A DNA stretch of 64,000 bases. Origin: Chromobacterium alkanivorans (GTDB lineage: Bacteria; Pseudomonadota; Gammaproteobacteria; Burkholderiales; Chromobacteriaceae). Below are positions 36,542 to 45,485 of the stretch, piece by piece (the stretch's first letter is position 1; each line of letters starts with the position of its first letter). Position numbers and translations under genes: made by a program. Under the pieces are notes generated by a model, which searched no databases, was not told the DNA's origin, and was given only the letters and a program-made list of their open reading frames with translations. Location: contig NZ_JAFHKL010000006.1 of NCBI RefSeq assembly GCF_016937655.1, positions 1 through 64,000 on the forward strand, given 5' to 3'.

Positions 36542-37808
36542 GCGGACGCGACTCCACCTGCACCAGGCGCTTGCGTCCGGCCAGCATGCCCATGGCGAAG
36601 GTGGCGGCGGAGATCAGCGCGAGCAGCAGGCCCAGCGGCCACAGGCTGTGGGTCTGGTCGCGGATCAGGCCTACGCTGAGCGGACCGAGCGAGGCCAGCG
36701 CGTAGCCGACGCCCTGGGCCATGCCGGACAGGTGGGCGGCCACGTGCGGGTCCGGCGAGCGCAGCGCCAGCAGGCTCAGCGCCATGCTGAACAGGCCGCC
36801 CTGGCCCAAGCCCAGCAGCACCGCCCAGAACAGCAGGCTGTCGGTGGGCGCGAACAACATGCCGAGCAGGCCGCTGATCACCAGCGCCACGGTGGCGGCG
36901 ATAGGCGGGCGCTGGTCGCGGCAGCGCTGTCCCAGCGCCGGCACCAGCAGCGAGGACACTACTTGCACCATGATGGAAATGGACAGCAGCAGGCCGGCGT
37001 GCAGCGCGGTCTCGCCGCGGTCTATCAGGATGGACGGCAGCCAGCCGAACACGATGTAGGCCATCGACGATTGCAGACCCATGAACAAGGTCACCTGCCA
37101 GGCCAGCGGATCGCGCAGCAGGCCGCGCACCAGCCATTGGCCGTGATGGGACGCCTGCCGCTTACGCGTCTGCGGCCACCACACCAGCAGCGCCAGCAGC
37201 GCCGGCGTCGCCCAGATCGCCAGCGCGCCTTGCCAGCTGTTTCCCATCCAGTGCATCGCCGGCACGGTCAGGCCGGCGGCCAGCGCCGCGCCCAGGCACA
37301 GCGCCATGGTGTAGACCCCGGTCATCAGGCTGACCTGACGGGGGAAGTCGCGCTTGACGATGCCGGGCAGCAGCACGCCGATGATGCCTATGCTGGCGCC
37401 GGCCAGCGCCGAGCCGGCGAACAGGCCGACTTGGCCGAACTGGGTGCGCAGCAAGATGCCCAGCGCCAAGGTCACCAGGATCAGCGCGATGGTTTTCTCG
37501 CTGCCCCAGAGGCGGGCCAGCCGCGGTGCCAGGGGGCCGAACAGGCCGAGGCAGGCCACCGGCAACGTGGTGAGCAGGCCGGCCATCAGGCCGCTGAGCC
37601 CGCGGCTGGCGGCGACGTCGTGCAGCACCGGGGACAGGCTGGACAGCGCCGGCCGCAGATTGGCGCCGACCAGCATCAGGCCCAGCAGCAACAGCCAGGG
37701 ACGGCTCAGCGCCGGGCGCTGGCTTTGCACGCCGGCGTCGTCGATCTCGGCGTCGATCAGCGTGTCTTCAACCGGCAGGTGGTCCGGCATGGATTTGGGT
37801 GTGGACAT
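36537..37808 (-). CDS. MFS transporter, CynX/NimT-like
   Basis: 423 residues from the ATG at 37808. After a 33-residue polar N terminus come twelve membrane helices. The motif LMLVGANLRPALSSLSPVLHDV is typical of the CynX/NimT (cyanate/nitroimidazole) branch. The substrate is unknown. It lies 71 bases downstream of a FadR-like regulator on the same strand, which probably controls it. The last coding codons CGT CCG CTC run straight into TAA of the repeat at 36391-36541. Confidence 0.87.
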   Translation of the reverse strand: MSTPKSMPDHLPVEDTLIDAEIDDAGVQSQRPALSRPWLLLLGLMLVGANLRPALSSLSPVLHDVAASRGLSGLMAGLLTTLPVACLGLFGPLAPRLARLWGSEKTIALILVTLALGILLRTQFGQVGLFAGSALAGASIGIIGVLLPGIVKRDFPRQVSLMTGVYTMALCLGAALAAGLTVPAMHWMGNSWQGALAIWATPALLALLVWWPQTRKRQASHHGQWLVRGLLRDPLAWQVTLFMGLQSSMAYIVFGWLPSILIDRGETALHAGLLLSISIMVQVVSSLLVPALGQRCRDQRPPIAATVALVISGLLGMLFAPTDSLLFWAVLLGLGQGGLFSMALSLLALRSPDPHVAAHLSGMAQGVGYALASLGPLSVGLIRDQTHSLWPLGLLLALISAATFAMGMLAGRKRLVQVESRPL

Positions 37809-37879
37809 GTGTTTTCCTTCTGCGCTTTTGTTGTTGTCGGAGCCGGCTCCCCGCGCCTGGGGGCCGGCTCGAATCGGGC

Positions 37880-38578
37880 TCAAGCCGCGGCGGAGCGGTT
37901 CAGCAAGCGGTCCAGCGCCTCCAGCAAGGGGCGGGTGATGGCGGCGGCGGCTTGCGCCGCCTCGTCCGGCCGGCGCAGGCGGATGGCTTCGTAAATGGCT
38001 TGGTGGGCGGCGAGGTCCGGGTCCGGCAGCGCCTCGTCGAGGATGGACTGCTGCACATGCTGGCGCACCGCGCGCGAGAAATACGCGTAGAGCTCGGCCA
38101 AGGCCTGGTTGCCGCTGGCGTTGGCGACGGCGAGATGAAACTCCAGATCCCGGTCGATGAAGGCCTCCAGCGGCTCCTGCGGCAGCCGTTCGCCGCGGCG
38201 CGCCAGCGCGTCCGCTATCGCGCCGAGATCCGCTTCCGGACAGCGGCTGGCCGCCAGCCTCGCCGCGCTTTCTTCCAGCATGCAGCGCACTTCCAGGTGT
38301 TCGCGCAGGCTGGCGCGGCTGATGGCGCGCATCGCCTCGCCGGGGTTGACCGTGGCGCGCACATAGCTGCCGTCGCCCTGGCGCACCTCCAGCAGGCCGG
38401 CGTACAGCAGCACCCGCACCGCCTCGCGCACCGTGTTGCGGCTGACGCCCAGTTGTTCCGCCAGTTCCGGCTCGGTGGGAATGCGAGCGCCCAGCGGCCA
38501 ATCGCCGTCCGCCAGCCGCTTGGCGATGTTTTCCACCGCGATGTCGACCAGCGAGCGTTTATAGGGAAGCGCCGACAT
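37880..38578 (-). CDS. FadR-subfamily GntR transcriptional regulator
   Basis: 232 residues. The ATG at 38578 has GGAG 6 nt upstream and is preferred to one at 38596. Winged-helix GntR domain: VENIAKRLADGDWPLGARIP and ELAEQLGVSRNTVREAVRVL; then an all-helical FCD effector domain with metal-ligand His residues (DLEFHLAVANASGN, AHQAIYEAI). It probably responds to a small carboxylate and regulates the adjacent MFS transporter. Confidence 0.9.
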   Translation of the reverse strand: MSALPYKRSLVDIAVENIAKRLADGDWPLGARIPTEPELAEQLGVSRNTVREAVRVLLYAGLLEVRQGDGSYVRATVNPGEAMRAISRASLREHLEVRCMLEESAARLAASRCPEADLGAIADALARRGERLPQEPLEAFIDRDLEFHLAVANASGNQALAELYAYFSRAVRQHVQQSILDEALPDPDLAAHQAIYEAIRLRRPDEAAQAAAAITRPLLEALDRLLNRSAAA

Positions 38579-38671
38579 GGCTTGCTCCTGATTCATCCAA
38601 TCATCCGATGAATTTTAACGAGACAAGATGGAATCGGCAATGCTAGAGGAAAAACAAATAGCGAATATCAA

Positions 38672-40216
38672 TCATGCATAAGTGGAAATGCCGTTGCCGC
38701 TGTTGCCGGACAGGCCCAGGCCGTTGTTCAGAATCTGGGAATTGACCGCGTAAGGCGCGCCCAGGGAGTAGACCATCGCGTACAGCGACAGCGCGCTGAT
38801 TTGCTGCGCGCTCAGCTGGATGGTGCCGGACTGGTTGACCGTCAAGGAGGCGAGATTGGAGGGGACGGTGTTGGACGCCGGGGTGGCGGATTGCCGCAGC
38901 TGCAGGCTGAACTGCATTTTCTGCAGCGCGGTCAGGGTTTGCGGAATGGTGCCGTTGCCGTAGGAGGCGTAGCTGTTGGCCAGCCAGTTCAACGCCCGGG
39001 CGGCGGTGTAGAGCAGATCGGCCACGCCTTGGGAATCCCCGCTGTAAGCGCTTTGCAGGCTGTTGTTGCTCAGGCTGAGGCTGCCCATCTGGCCGAACTG
39101 CTGCGGGTATTGGAAATTGAGGCCGATCTGGTTCAGCTTGACCAGCAGCGAGCTGCCGTTGCTGTAACTGGCGGCGGCCTGCAGGTTCATGCTGCTGGCC
39201 AATTGCTTGGCGATGGGGTCGCGGCTGAGCAGGCCGCCGCTGACCAGCAGCGCGTTCAGGCTGCCTTGCATGGTGTTGAAGGCGTCGGCCAGCGATTGCG
39301 CCTGTCCGTTGAGGCCGTTCAGGTCCAGCTTGACCGAGATATTGGTGCTGCCGGTGGACAGCAGGTCCATGGACACGGATGAGCCCAGCGAGATGCCGCT
39401 GTTGCCGGCGTTGGAGCCGGACGCGCCGTTGATCAGGTAGTTGGCGTTTTGCGCGGCCTGGGTCTGGGTCAGGTTCTGGCCGCTGCCCACCGCCTGGGTC
39501 TGGTCGAAGGCCAGGCGGGACAGGCCGCTCTGATCCGTGTTGTTGCCGTCGTTGTCGCTGACCAGGATCTGAAAATTGTTGCTGGCGCCGGTCTGGGCGG
39601 CGCTGATCTGCAATTGATAATTGCCGGAGGCGTTCTGCACGATATTGGCCACCATGCCGACGCCGGAGCCGTTGATGGCGGTGGCGATGCTGGACAGGGT
39701 GCCGTTGCTGATGGACAGCGTGGCCGAGCTGCCGCTGGGGGTGAAGCTGGTGGCCGAGGTGGGCGAGGTGTAGGCGTAGCTGCCGGTCTTGATGGTCAGC
39801 GTGCCGCTGCCCACCGCGGTGCTGCTGGTGTCCGGCAGGGTGAAGGCGGTGACCGCGCTGTGCGCCTGCGCCAGCTGCGACACCGACACGCTGTAATTGC
39901 CGTTTTGCGCGCCGGCGGCGGTGGAAACGCTGGCCACCGACGGATTGCTGCTGCTGCCGCTGATGGAGTTGTTGACCGCGTACGGGGAATAGATCTGTTG
40001 CAGGCTGTCCTGGAAGACGTTCAGGCTGGACAGCAACTGGCCCAGCCCGGAAATCAGCACCACATTGGGATCGGTGCCGGAGCTCTGCGAGCTGTTGCTG
40101 CTGCGGATCAGCGGCACGATGGGCGAAGTGGAGCCCAATAAACCGCTCAAGAATTGATTGTTATTGCCGAAAAGCGATAACAGCGGATTGTAATTTCCGA
40201 GGATATTGTTTGCCAT
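38672..40216 (-). CDS. Orphan FliD-like (flagellar hook-associated protein 2) protein
   Basis: 514 residues, rich in Ser, Asn, Gly and Ala and free of Cys. The FliD_N-like segment PSVASVSTAAGAQNGNYSVS and VSQLAQAHSA, the middle ISLGSSVSMDLLSTGSTNIS and the C-terminal coiled region around LADAFNTMQGSLNALL fit the FliD plan. The first 85 residues (MANNILGNYNPLLSLFGNNN) differ from classical FliD. No flagellar gene lies nearby, so it is an isolated paralogue, perhaps a cap for a second filament or an adhesin; this is inference. It is monocistronic, flanked by a PsiF-repeat gene and a regulator. Confidence 0.75.
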   Translation of the reverse strand: MANNILGNYNPLLSLFGNNNQFLSGLLGSTSPIVPLIRSSNSSQSSGTDPNVVLISGLGQLLSSLNVFQDSLQQIYSPYAVNNSISGSSSNPSVASVSTAAGAQNGNYSVSVSQLAQAHSAVTAFTLPDTSSTAVGSGTLTIKTGSYAYTSPTSATSFTPSGSSATLSISNGTLSSIATAINGSGVGMVANIVQNASGNYQLQISAAQTGASNNFQILVSDNDGNNTDQSGLSRLAFDQTQAVGSGQNLTQTQAAQNANYLINGASGSNAGNSGISLGSSVSMDLLSTGSTNISVKLDLNGLNGQAQSLADAFNTMQGSLNALLVSGGLLSRDPIAKQLASSMNLQAAASYSNGSSLLVKLNQIGLNFQYPQQFGQMGSLSLSNNSLQSAYSGDSQGVADLLYTAARALNWLANSYASYGNGTIPQTLTALQKMQFSLQLRQSATPASNTVPSNLASLTVNQSGTIQLSAQQISALSLYAMVYSLGAPYAVNSQILNNGLGLSGNSGNGISTYA

Positions 40217-40320
40217 GGCTCACCCGCAGAATCCCTGTTGCCACCTCTCAGTGTAGGCGAAGAATCAGGAATTTGCCGGCGAGCGGGCTGTCCCGGCGGA
40301 CAGGCCGCCGGAGAGGGGGC

Positions 40321-40584
40321 TTATTTGGCCGGGGCCGCGTCCTTCACGCATTTCTTGACGAAGCTGGCCTTGGCCGCGCCGGCGAGTTTCTTGTCGGCGG
40401 CTTTGGCGTCGCAGCTTTTTTGGGCATTGGCGGCGGCGCTGTCTTTCTCGCATTTCTTCAGGAAGCTGCTCTTGGCGGCGCCGGCCAGTTTTTTCTCGGC
40501 GGCCTTGGCGTCGCAGGCGGCGTCAGCCAGCGCCAGGTTGGCGGAAGTCAGGGCCAGAACAGCGATCATCAGGTATTTGCGCAT
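40321..40584 (-). CDS. Periplasmic PsiF-repeat protein
   Basis: 87 residues. A signal peptide (MRKYLMIAVLALTSANLALA) is followed by two copies of a unit, CDAKAAEKKLAGAAKSSFLK and CDAKAADKKLAGAAKASFVK, each ending KKC. This matches the PsiF repeat (two Cys per unit, helical hairpin) named after the phosphate-starvation-inducible PsiF of E. coli. AAGGAT precedes the ATG. The role is unknown, and no Pho box was identified. Confidence 0.8.
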   Translation of the reverse strand: MRKYLMIAVLALTSANLALADAACDAKAAEKKLAGAAKSSFLKKCEKDSAAANAQKSCDAKAADKKLAGAAKASFVKKCVKDAAPAK

Positions 40585-40736
40585 GATTCATCCTTGTTGG
40601 GTCAGGTTGTCGGGCCCATGACGGGCGAGAAAAACGATACTCCAAGTTATAGCGCATGAACACTGCGTTTTGTTGACGTCATGTAACAGCTTGCATCGAT
40701 AGATGTCAGCATTGTCAGCAAACACGGCCCGTCGGC

Positions 40737-41411
40737 TCAGTCGTAGCGGCGCTGGCGCGCGTTGAGGCGGTAGACCAGGGCCAGGGTGGAGAAGGCGAAC
40801 AAGACCAGCAACAGGCCCAGACGGTGCGCGCTGGCGTAGTCCGCCTGTTCCACGTGGTTGTACAGCGCGATGGAGATGACCCGGGTTTCCCCTTCGATAT
40901 TGCCGCCTATCATCAACACTACGCCGAACTCGCCCACGGTGTGGGCGAAGCCCATGCTGGCGGCGGCCAGCACCCCGGAGCGGCAGCTGGGCAGGATGAC
41001 CCGGGTCAGCCGCTGCCAGCGGTTGGCGCCCAATACCATCGCGGTTTCGATTTCCTCGCGCCGCACCGCGTTGAAGCTGACGATCAAGGGTTGCAGCACG
41101 AAGGGCAAGGAGTACAGCACCGAGGCGATGATCAGTCCCTGAAAGGTGAAGGCGAGGCCGGGCCAGCCCAGCCAGGCGGTCAGCTGGCCGATGGGGCCGT
41201 GCGGGCCGAAGGCCACCAGCAGATAAAAGCCCAGCACCGTGGGCGGCAACACCAGCGGCAGCGTCGCGCCGGCCTCTATCACCGGCTTGAGGCGGGAACG
41301 CGTGCGCGACAGCCACCAGCCCAGCGGCACGCAAAGCAGGAGCAGGATCAGGGTGCTGATGGCGGCCAGCCGCAGCGTAAGCGCGATGGCCGCCCATTCG
41401 GATGCGCTCAT
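40737..41411 (-). CDS. modB: ModB, molybdate ABC transporter permease
   Basis: 224 residues with five or six helices. The EAA-type loop is EIETAMVLGANRWQRLTRVI followed by LP, and the N-terminal part LRLAAISTLILLLLCVPLGW matches ModB. The start overlaps the modA stop (ATGA). It forms the membrane channel for molybdate uptake. The expected ATPase gene modC is not downstream: the next 150 bases are non-coding and then comes the PsiF-repeat gene. Confidence 0.92.
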   Translation of the reverse strand: MSASEWAAIALTLRLAAISTLILLLLCVPLGWWLSRTRSRLKPVIEAGATLPLVLPPTVLGFYLLVAFGPHGPIGQLTAWLGWPGLAFTFQGLIIASVLYSLPFVLQPLIVSFNAVRREEIETAMVLGANRWQRLTRVILPSCRSGVLAAASMGFAHTVGEFGVVLMIGGNIEGETRVISIALYNHVEQADYASAHRLGLLLVLFAFSTLALVYRLNARQRRYD

Positions 41412-42136
41412 TGCGCGAAGTCGTAGCCCGCTTTCTTGATCAGCGCGCGCGCCTTGTCGCCCTTGAGGAAGACGAGGAAGGCCCTGGCCGCCGGGGTGTC
41501 GCGCACCAGCAGCGCGTCTTGGCGGATGGGCTGGTGCAGCTTGGCCGGCACCAGCCAGTAGTGGTCGGCGATGCCTTGCTCCAGCAGCTGCGCGTAAGCG
41601 ACGAAGGCGAAGTCGGCGCCGCCGACCTGGGCGAACTGCATGGTCTGGCTGATGTTGTCGCCGGTGACGAACTTGGGCTTGAGCGCGTCGACGAGCTTGA
41701 GCGCGGTCAGGGTCTCCATCGCCGCGCGGCCGTAAGGCGCGGCCGCCGGGTTGGCGATGGCCAGCTTGTTGAAGTTGCCGCCGCGCAGCGCGGCTTCGCC
41801 GGCGTCGTCGCGTTGCTTGCTCCACAGCGCCAGCTTGCCGATGGCGTAGGTGAAGCGGCTGTCGGGCTTGCCTATCTTGTCGCGCAGCAGTTCGGCCGGG
41901 CGCTCGTCGTCGGCGGACAGGAACACGTCGAAGGGCGCGCCCTGGCGGATCTGCGCGGTCAGCTTGCCGGAGGCGCCGCCGCTGGCCTTGATGTCGTGGC
42001 CGCTGGCGGCCTTGAACTCCACTGCGATCTTGTCCAGCGTCTGCTGGAAATTGCTGGCGACCGCCACGGTGACGGTGTCGGCGGCGGCGAACAGCGGGGA
42101 CAGCAACAGCAACAAGCTCAGTACTTTGCGCGGCAT
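41408..42136 (-). CDS. modA: ModA, periplasmic molybdate-binding protein
   Basis: 242 residues. The signal peptide (MPRKVLSLLLLLSPLFAAAD) precedes a type 2 periplasmic-binding fold: VAVASNFQQTLDKIAVEFKA, SGGASGKLTAQIRQGAPFDV, FLSADDERPAELL. The SGASGKL-like ligand loop is typical of ModA. It delivers molybdate or tungstate to ModB. It opens the modAB pair, and no regulator or ModE box was identified nearby. Confidence 0.93.
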   Translation of the reverse strand: MPRKVLSLLLLLSPLFAAADTVTVAVASNFQQTLDKIAVEFKAASGHDIKASGGASGKLTAQIRQGAPFDVFLSADDERPAELLRDKIGKPDSRFTYAIGKLALWSKQRDDAGEAALRGGNFNKLAIANPAAAPYGRAAMETLTALKLVDALKPKFVTGDNISQTMQFAQVGGADFAFVAYAQLLEQGIADHYWLVPAKLHQPIRQDALLVRDTPAARAFLVFLKGDKARALIKKAGYDFAQ

Positions 42137-42188
42137 GGTCGGCTTCCTGACAGAGGATCAAACAAGCATTATGCCGCCAGCCTGGGCG

Positions 42189-42875
42189 CTAGCCTACTCC
42201 CCCAAACGGAGTAGCCGCCGCCAAGTGCTGGGCCATCTGCCGCGCGTGGTCGCGGCTCCACAGGTCTACGCGCTGTTGCAGCCATTCCGCGTTGGACGGT
42301 TGCGCGTCGGCGGGGTCCGGATTATTGCCCAGCAGATTGACGCCGCCGGCCAGCAGCAGGCCGGATTCGGAGTCTTCCAGCTGGCCTACGGTGGACACCT
42401 GGGCCAGATAGGGGTCGATGTCGTCGGCGAAGCGGGCCAGATTGAGCGCGGCCGGCAACGGTCGCCGCGCGTCGGCTTCGGCCAGCTCCCTCAGCATGTG
42501 GCCCACCGCCACGCGCAGCCGGGCGATGCCCGGCCCGGCCGAGGAGGCCACCGGCAGGCCCTCGCTGCACAGCGCCCGGGCCAGGCTGCTGCGGTAGCAG
42601 GCGTCTAGGCGGTTGTGCTCGTCGGCCGCGGTGGCCTGCCACTGGCCGTCCGCCTGGCGGCCCAGAAAGATCAGCGGTTCGATCAGGATGCCGTGATAGC
42701 GCTTCAGGTCGACGCCGGGCTGCAGGTACAGCACCTGGCCGGCATGGTCCGGGCTGGGGTGGAAGGCTTCGCTGGGCAGCAGAACCAGATTCTCCGGCTG
42801 CTCCCCGGCGTGGCCGATATTGGCCAGCAAGGCGGAAGCCATCAGCGCGCAGGCGAGTTTAAAGAAGGGTTTCAT
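42189..42875 (-). CDS. DUF3313-like exported protein, copy 1
   Basis: 228 residues. Signal peptide MKPFFKLACALMASALLANIGHA; mature part with LYLQPGVDLKRYHGILIEPL and a helical C-terminal half (RLRVAVGHMLRELAEADARR). The YxxILIEPL segment and overall plan fit DUF3313 (lipoprotein-like) proteins, though no lipobox Cys is seen. The next gene upstream is a diverged paralogue with the same MKPFF[KN]L[AG]CAL start. Function unknown. Confidence 0.72.
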   Translation of the reverse strand: MKPFFKLACALMASALLANIGHAGEQPENLVLLPSEAFHPSPDHAGQVLYLQPGVDLKRYHGILIEPLIFLGRQADGQWQATAADEHNRLDACYRSSLARALCSEGLPVASSAGPGIARLRVAVGHMLRELAEADARRPLPAALNLARFADDIDPYLAQVSTVGQLEDSESGLLLAGGVNLLGNNPDPADAQPSNAEWLQQRVDLWSRDHARQMAQHLAAATPFGGVG

Positions 42876-42981
42876 CGTGCGGGCTCAGTGGAGATTGCGT
42901 GGGAGATGGACTGCGGGAGGCGGGCGGCGTTCCATCGATATTGTTGCGACTTTGTGACGGGTCGGACTGTCTTCATGCGTC

Positions 42982-43659
42982 TTATCGCGCCGGCGAGGCC
43001 GCGCCGCGGCGCGCCGCCGGCGTCAATTGCTGGCGCAGCAGCGGGGACCAGTCCTGGATCAGCAATTGCCGCCAGCCGTCGTCCTCGTCGCCGGCCGCGG
43101 CTTCGGCTTGCGACTGCATGGTGACGCCGCCGGCGACCACGCCCCGCCCCATCGCGTCCTCCAATTGGGACACCGAGGACACCAATTGCAGATACGGTTC
43201 TATATTGGAAGCCATGCAGGGCAGTTGCAGCGCCACGTGGCTGCTGTTCAGCGGCTGGCTGTCCTGGGCGATCCGCGATTGGCGCGCCGCCACCGCGATG
43301 CGCAGGCGCAGCGCGCCGGCGGTGGGGATGTCGGTCAGCGCGATCGGCCAGGCCTGCAACAAGGCGGCCACCTGGCGGCGCATGATCTGGTTGGCGCTTT
43401 CCTGCTCCGCGGTCTGCAGCAGTTGCCAGCCGCCGTCCTGTTGCCGGTTCAGCAGCAACAGCGGTTCCACGATCAGCGCGTGGTAGCCGTTCAGCGCCGC
43501 GGGCGATTGCAGATAGGTCAGCTGCTGCGGATGCCGTCCTTGTCGGAAGGCATCCATCGGCAGGCGCCATAAATCCCTGTCGGTCTGCCGGACTGCCGCC
43601 AATCTGGCCAGCGCCGTCCAGGCCACCAATGCGCATCCCAGATTGAAGAATGGCTTCAT
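42982..43659 (-). CDS. DUF3313-like exported protein, copy 2
   Basis: 225 residues from the ATG at 43659 (MKPFFNLGCALVAWTALARL). It shares the signal sequence and the layout of the gene at 42189: LTYLQSPAALNGYHALIVEP, then ALRLRIAVAARQSR, and LVSSVSQLEDAMGRGVVAGG versus VSTVGQLEDSESGLLLAGGV in copy 1. This points to an old tandem duplication. Function unknown; probable periplasmic or membrane-associated protein. Confidence 0.7.
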   Translation of the reverse strand: MKPFFNLGCALVAWTALARLAAVRQTDRDLWRLPMDAFRQGRHPQQLTYLQSPAALNGYHALIVEPLLLLNRQQDGGWQLLQTAEQESANQIMRRQVAALLQAWPIALTDIPTAGALRLRIAVAARQSRIAQDSQPLNSSHVALQLPCMASNIEPYLQLVSSVSQLEDAMGRGVVAGGVTMQSQAEAAAGDEDDGWRQLLIQDWSPLLRQQLTPAARRGAASPAR

Positions 43660-43860
43660 GAAAAGACTCGCATCATTTAAGCAGTCCATTTAATCAGGTA
43701 TAGAACGCGAGCAAAACTATGCAAAATGGAAAGGTGGACAGTTGATTTGGCGCAAACTTTGCTTGATTGCGCGGGGAGGGCCTGACATGTCGGTCAGGCC
43801 GGCTTGTCTGGTATCATGCGCGATCGTTCCGCTGCGCCGTCTCATTCTTCCCGTCAAATG

Positions 43861-44850
43861 ATGAAAACACTGTTTCGCCTGTTGTTGCTGTGCTTCGCGC
43901 TGGGCTGTGCCTGGCTGGCCTGGGTGGTCCTGATTCCGGTTGGCCTGCCGGAGGGCGGCTACAAGCTGACCGTGGGGCCCAACCGCACCTTGAGCCAGGT
44001 GGCGCGGGGGCTGGAGCAGGAGGGGGTGGTGCGCAGCCGCCAGGTGATGGTGGCGCTGGCCCGCCTGCAAGGCGTGGACCGCAAGATCAAGGCCGGCCTG
44101 TACCGTTTCGACGGTCAGGCGTCGATGCTGGACATCCTGAGCCGCCTGGCCGACGGCCACCCGGACGAGGCCAGCCTGACGGTGATCGAGGGCTGGACCT
44201 TCCGCCAATTCCGCCAGGCGATAGACCGCAACCCGGACATCCGGCATAGCGCCAAGGACTGGAGCGACGAGGACATCATGCGGCGGCTGGGCTTCGGCGA
44301 CGCCAAGCCGGAAGGCCTGTTCTTCCCCAGCACCTATTTGTTCAGCCCGGGCATCGAGGACGCCGAACTGTATCGGCAGGCCTTCGCCGCGATGCAGCAG
44401 CGGCTGGAAGCGGCCTGGGCGGCGCGCAAGCCGGAACTGCCTTACCGCACGCCTTACGAACTGCTGATCATGGCCAGCCTGATAGAAAAGGAAACCGGCG
44501 AAGACGCAGACCGTCCAATGGTGGCGGGGGTGTTCGTCAACCGCCTGAAGCAGGGCATGCGGCTGCAGACCGATCCCTCGGTGATCTACGGCATGGGCAG
44601 CCTGTATCAGGGCAAGATAGGCAAGGCCGATCTGCGCCGCGACACGCCTTACAACACTTATACCCGCGCCGGATTGACGCCGACGCCCATCGCCCTGCCG
44701 GGCAAGGCGGCGCTGGACGCGGCGGCCAATCCGGCCGAAACCACGGCCCTGTATTTCGTCGCCCGCGGCGACGGCACTTCGCATTTTTCCGCGACGCTGG
44801 ACGAACACAACCAGGCGGTGCGCAAATACATCTTGAAGAAAGGACAGTAA
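43861..44850 (+). CDS. mltG: MltG, endolytic murein transglycosylase
   Basis: 329 residues. One N-terminal membrane anchor ([20 protein letters not shown]), a LysM-like region, then the YceG catalytic part with the conserved Glu in [13 protein letters not shown] and [19 protein letters not shown], and C-terminal [20 protein letters not shown]. MltG cleaves nascent glycan strands and sets their length. Start ATG 43861 or the adjacent 43858; no SD is obvious. The stop overlaps the tmk start (TAATG). Confidence 0.94.
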   Translation: MKTLFRLLLLCFALGCAWLAWVVLIPVGLPEGGYKLTVGPNRTLSQVARGLEQEGVVRSRQVMVALARLQGVDRKIKAGLYRFDGQASMLDILSRLADGHPDEASLTVIEGWTFRQFRQAIDRNPDIRHSAKDWSDEDIMRRLGFGDAKPEGLFFPSTYLFSPGIEDAELYRQAFAAMQQRLEAAWAARKPELPYRTPYELLIMASLIEKETGEDADRPMVAGVFVNRLKQGMRLQTDPSVIYGMGSLYQGKIGKADLRRDTPYNTYTRAGLTPTPIALPGKAALDAAANPAETTALYFVARGDGTSHFSATLDEHNQAVRKYILKKGQ

Positions 44851-45485
44851 TGGCGCTAGAGCAGCAACGCGGCCGCTTCATCAGCCTGGAAGGCATAGAC
44901 GGCGCCGGCAAGAGCACCCATCTGGCCTTTATCCGCGATTGGCTGGCGCAACGCGGCGTCGACGCCGTGTTCACCCGCGAGCCGGGCGGCACCCCGCTGG
45001 GCGAGAAAATCCGCGAACTGCTGCTGGCGGTGGACACCGAGGCCTCGCTGGACGCGGAAACCCTGCTGGTGTTCGCCTCGCGCCAGCAATTGCTGCACAG
45101 CGTGATCGAGCCCGCGCTGGCCGCCGGCCAGTGGCTGGTGTCCGACCGCTTCACCGACTCCACCTTCGCCTTCCAGGGCGGCGGCCGCGGCGTGCCCTTC
45201 GAGCGCATCGCCGAACTGGAGCAATGGGTGCAGCACGGCCTGCAGCCGGACCTGACCTTGCTGTTCGACCTGCCGCTGGAGGTGGCGGCCGAGCGCATGT
45301 CCAAGACCCGGCAACTGGACCGCTTCGAGCAGGAGAAGGCCGATTTCCACGTGCGCGTGCGCGAAGCCTATCTGCGCCGCGCCGCCGGCCAGCCGCGTTT
45401 CGCGGTGCTGGACGCCAGCCGCTCCATCGCCGAGATCCAGGTCGACATCGCGGCCTGCCTGCAAAAACTGCTGGAGGCCGCGTGA
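44850..45485 (+). CDS. tmk: Tmk, thymidylate kinase
   Basis: 211 residues. P-loop [20 protein letters not shown] motif [20 protein letters not shown] and a lid region after [11 protein letters not shown]. It phosphorylates dTMP. The mltG-tmk-holB order with overlapping stops and starts is a widely conserved proteobacterial operon. Confidence 0.96.
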   Translation: MALEQQRGRFISLEGIDGAGKSTHLAFIRDWLAQRGVDAVFTREPGGTPLGEKIRELLLAVDTEASLDAETLLVFASRQQLLHSVIEPALAAGQWLVSDRFTDSTFAFQGGGRGVPFERIAELEQWVQHGLQPDLTLLFDLPLEVAAERMSKTRQLDRFEQEKADFHVRVREAYLRRAAGQPRFAVLDASRSIAEIQVDIAACLQKLLEAA

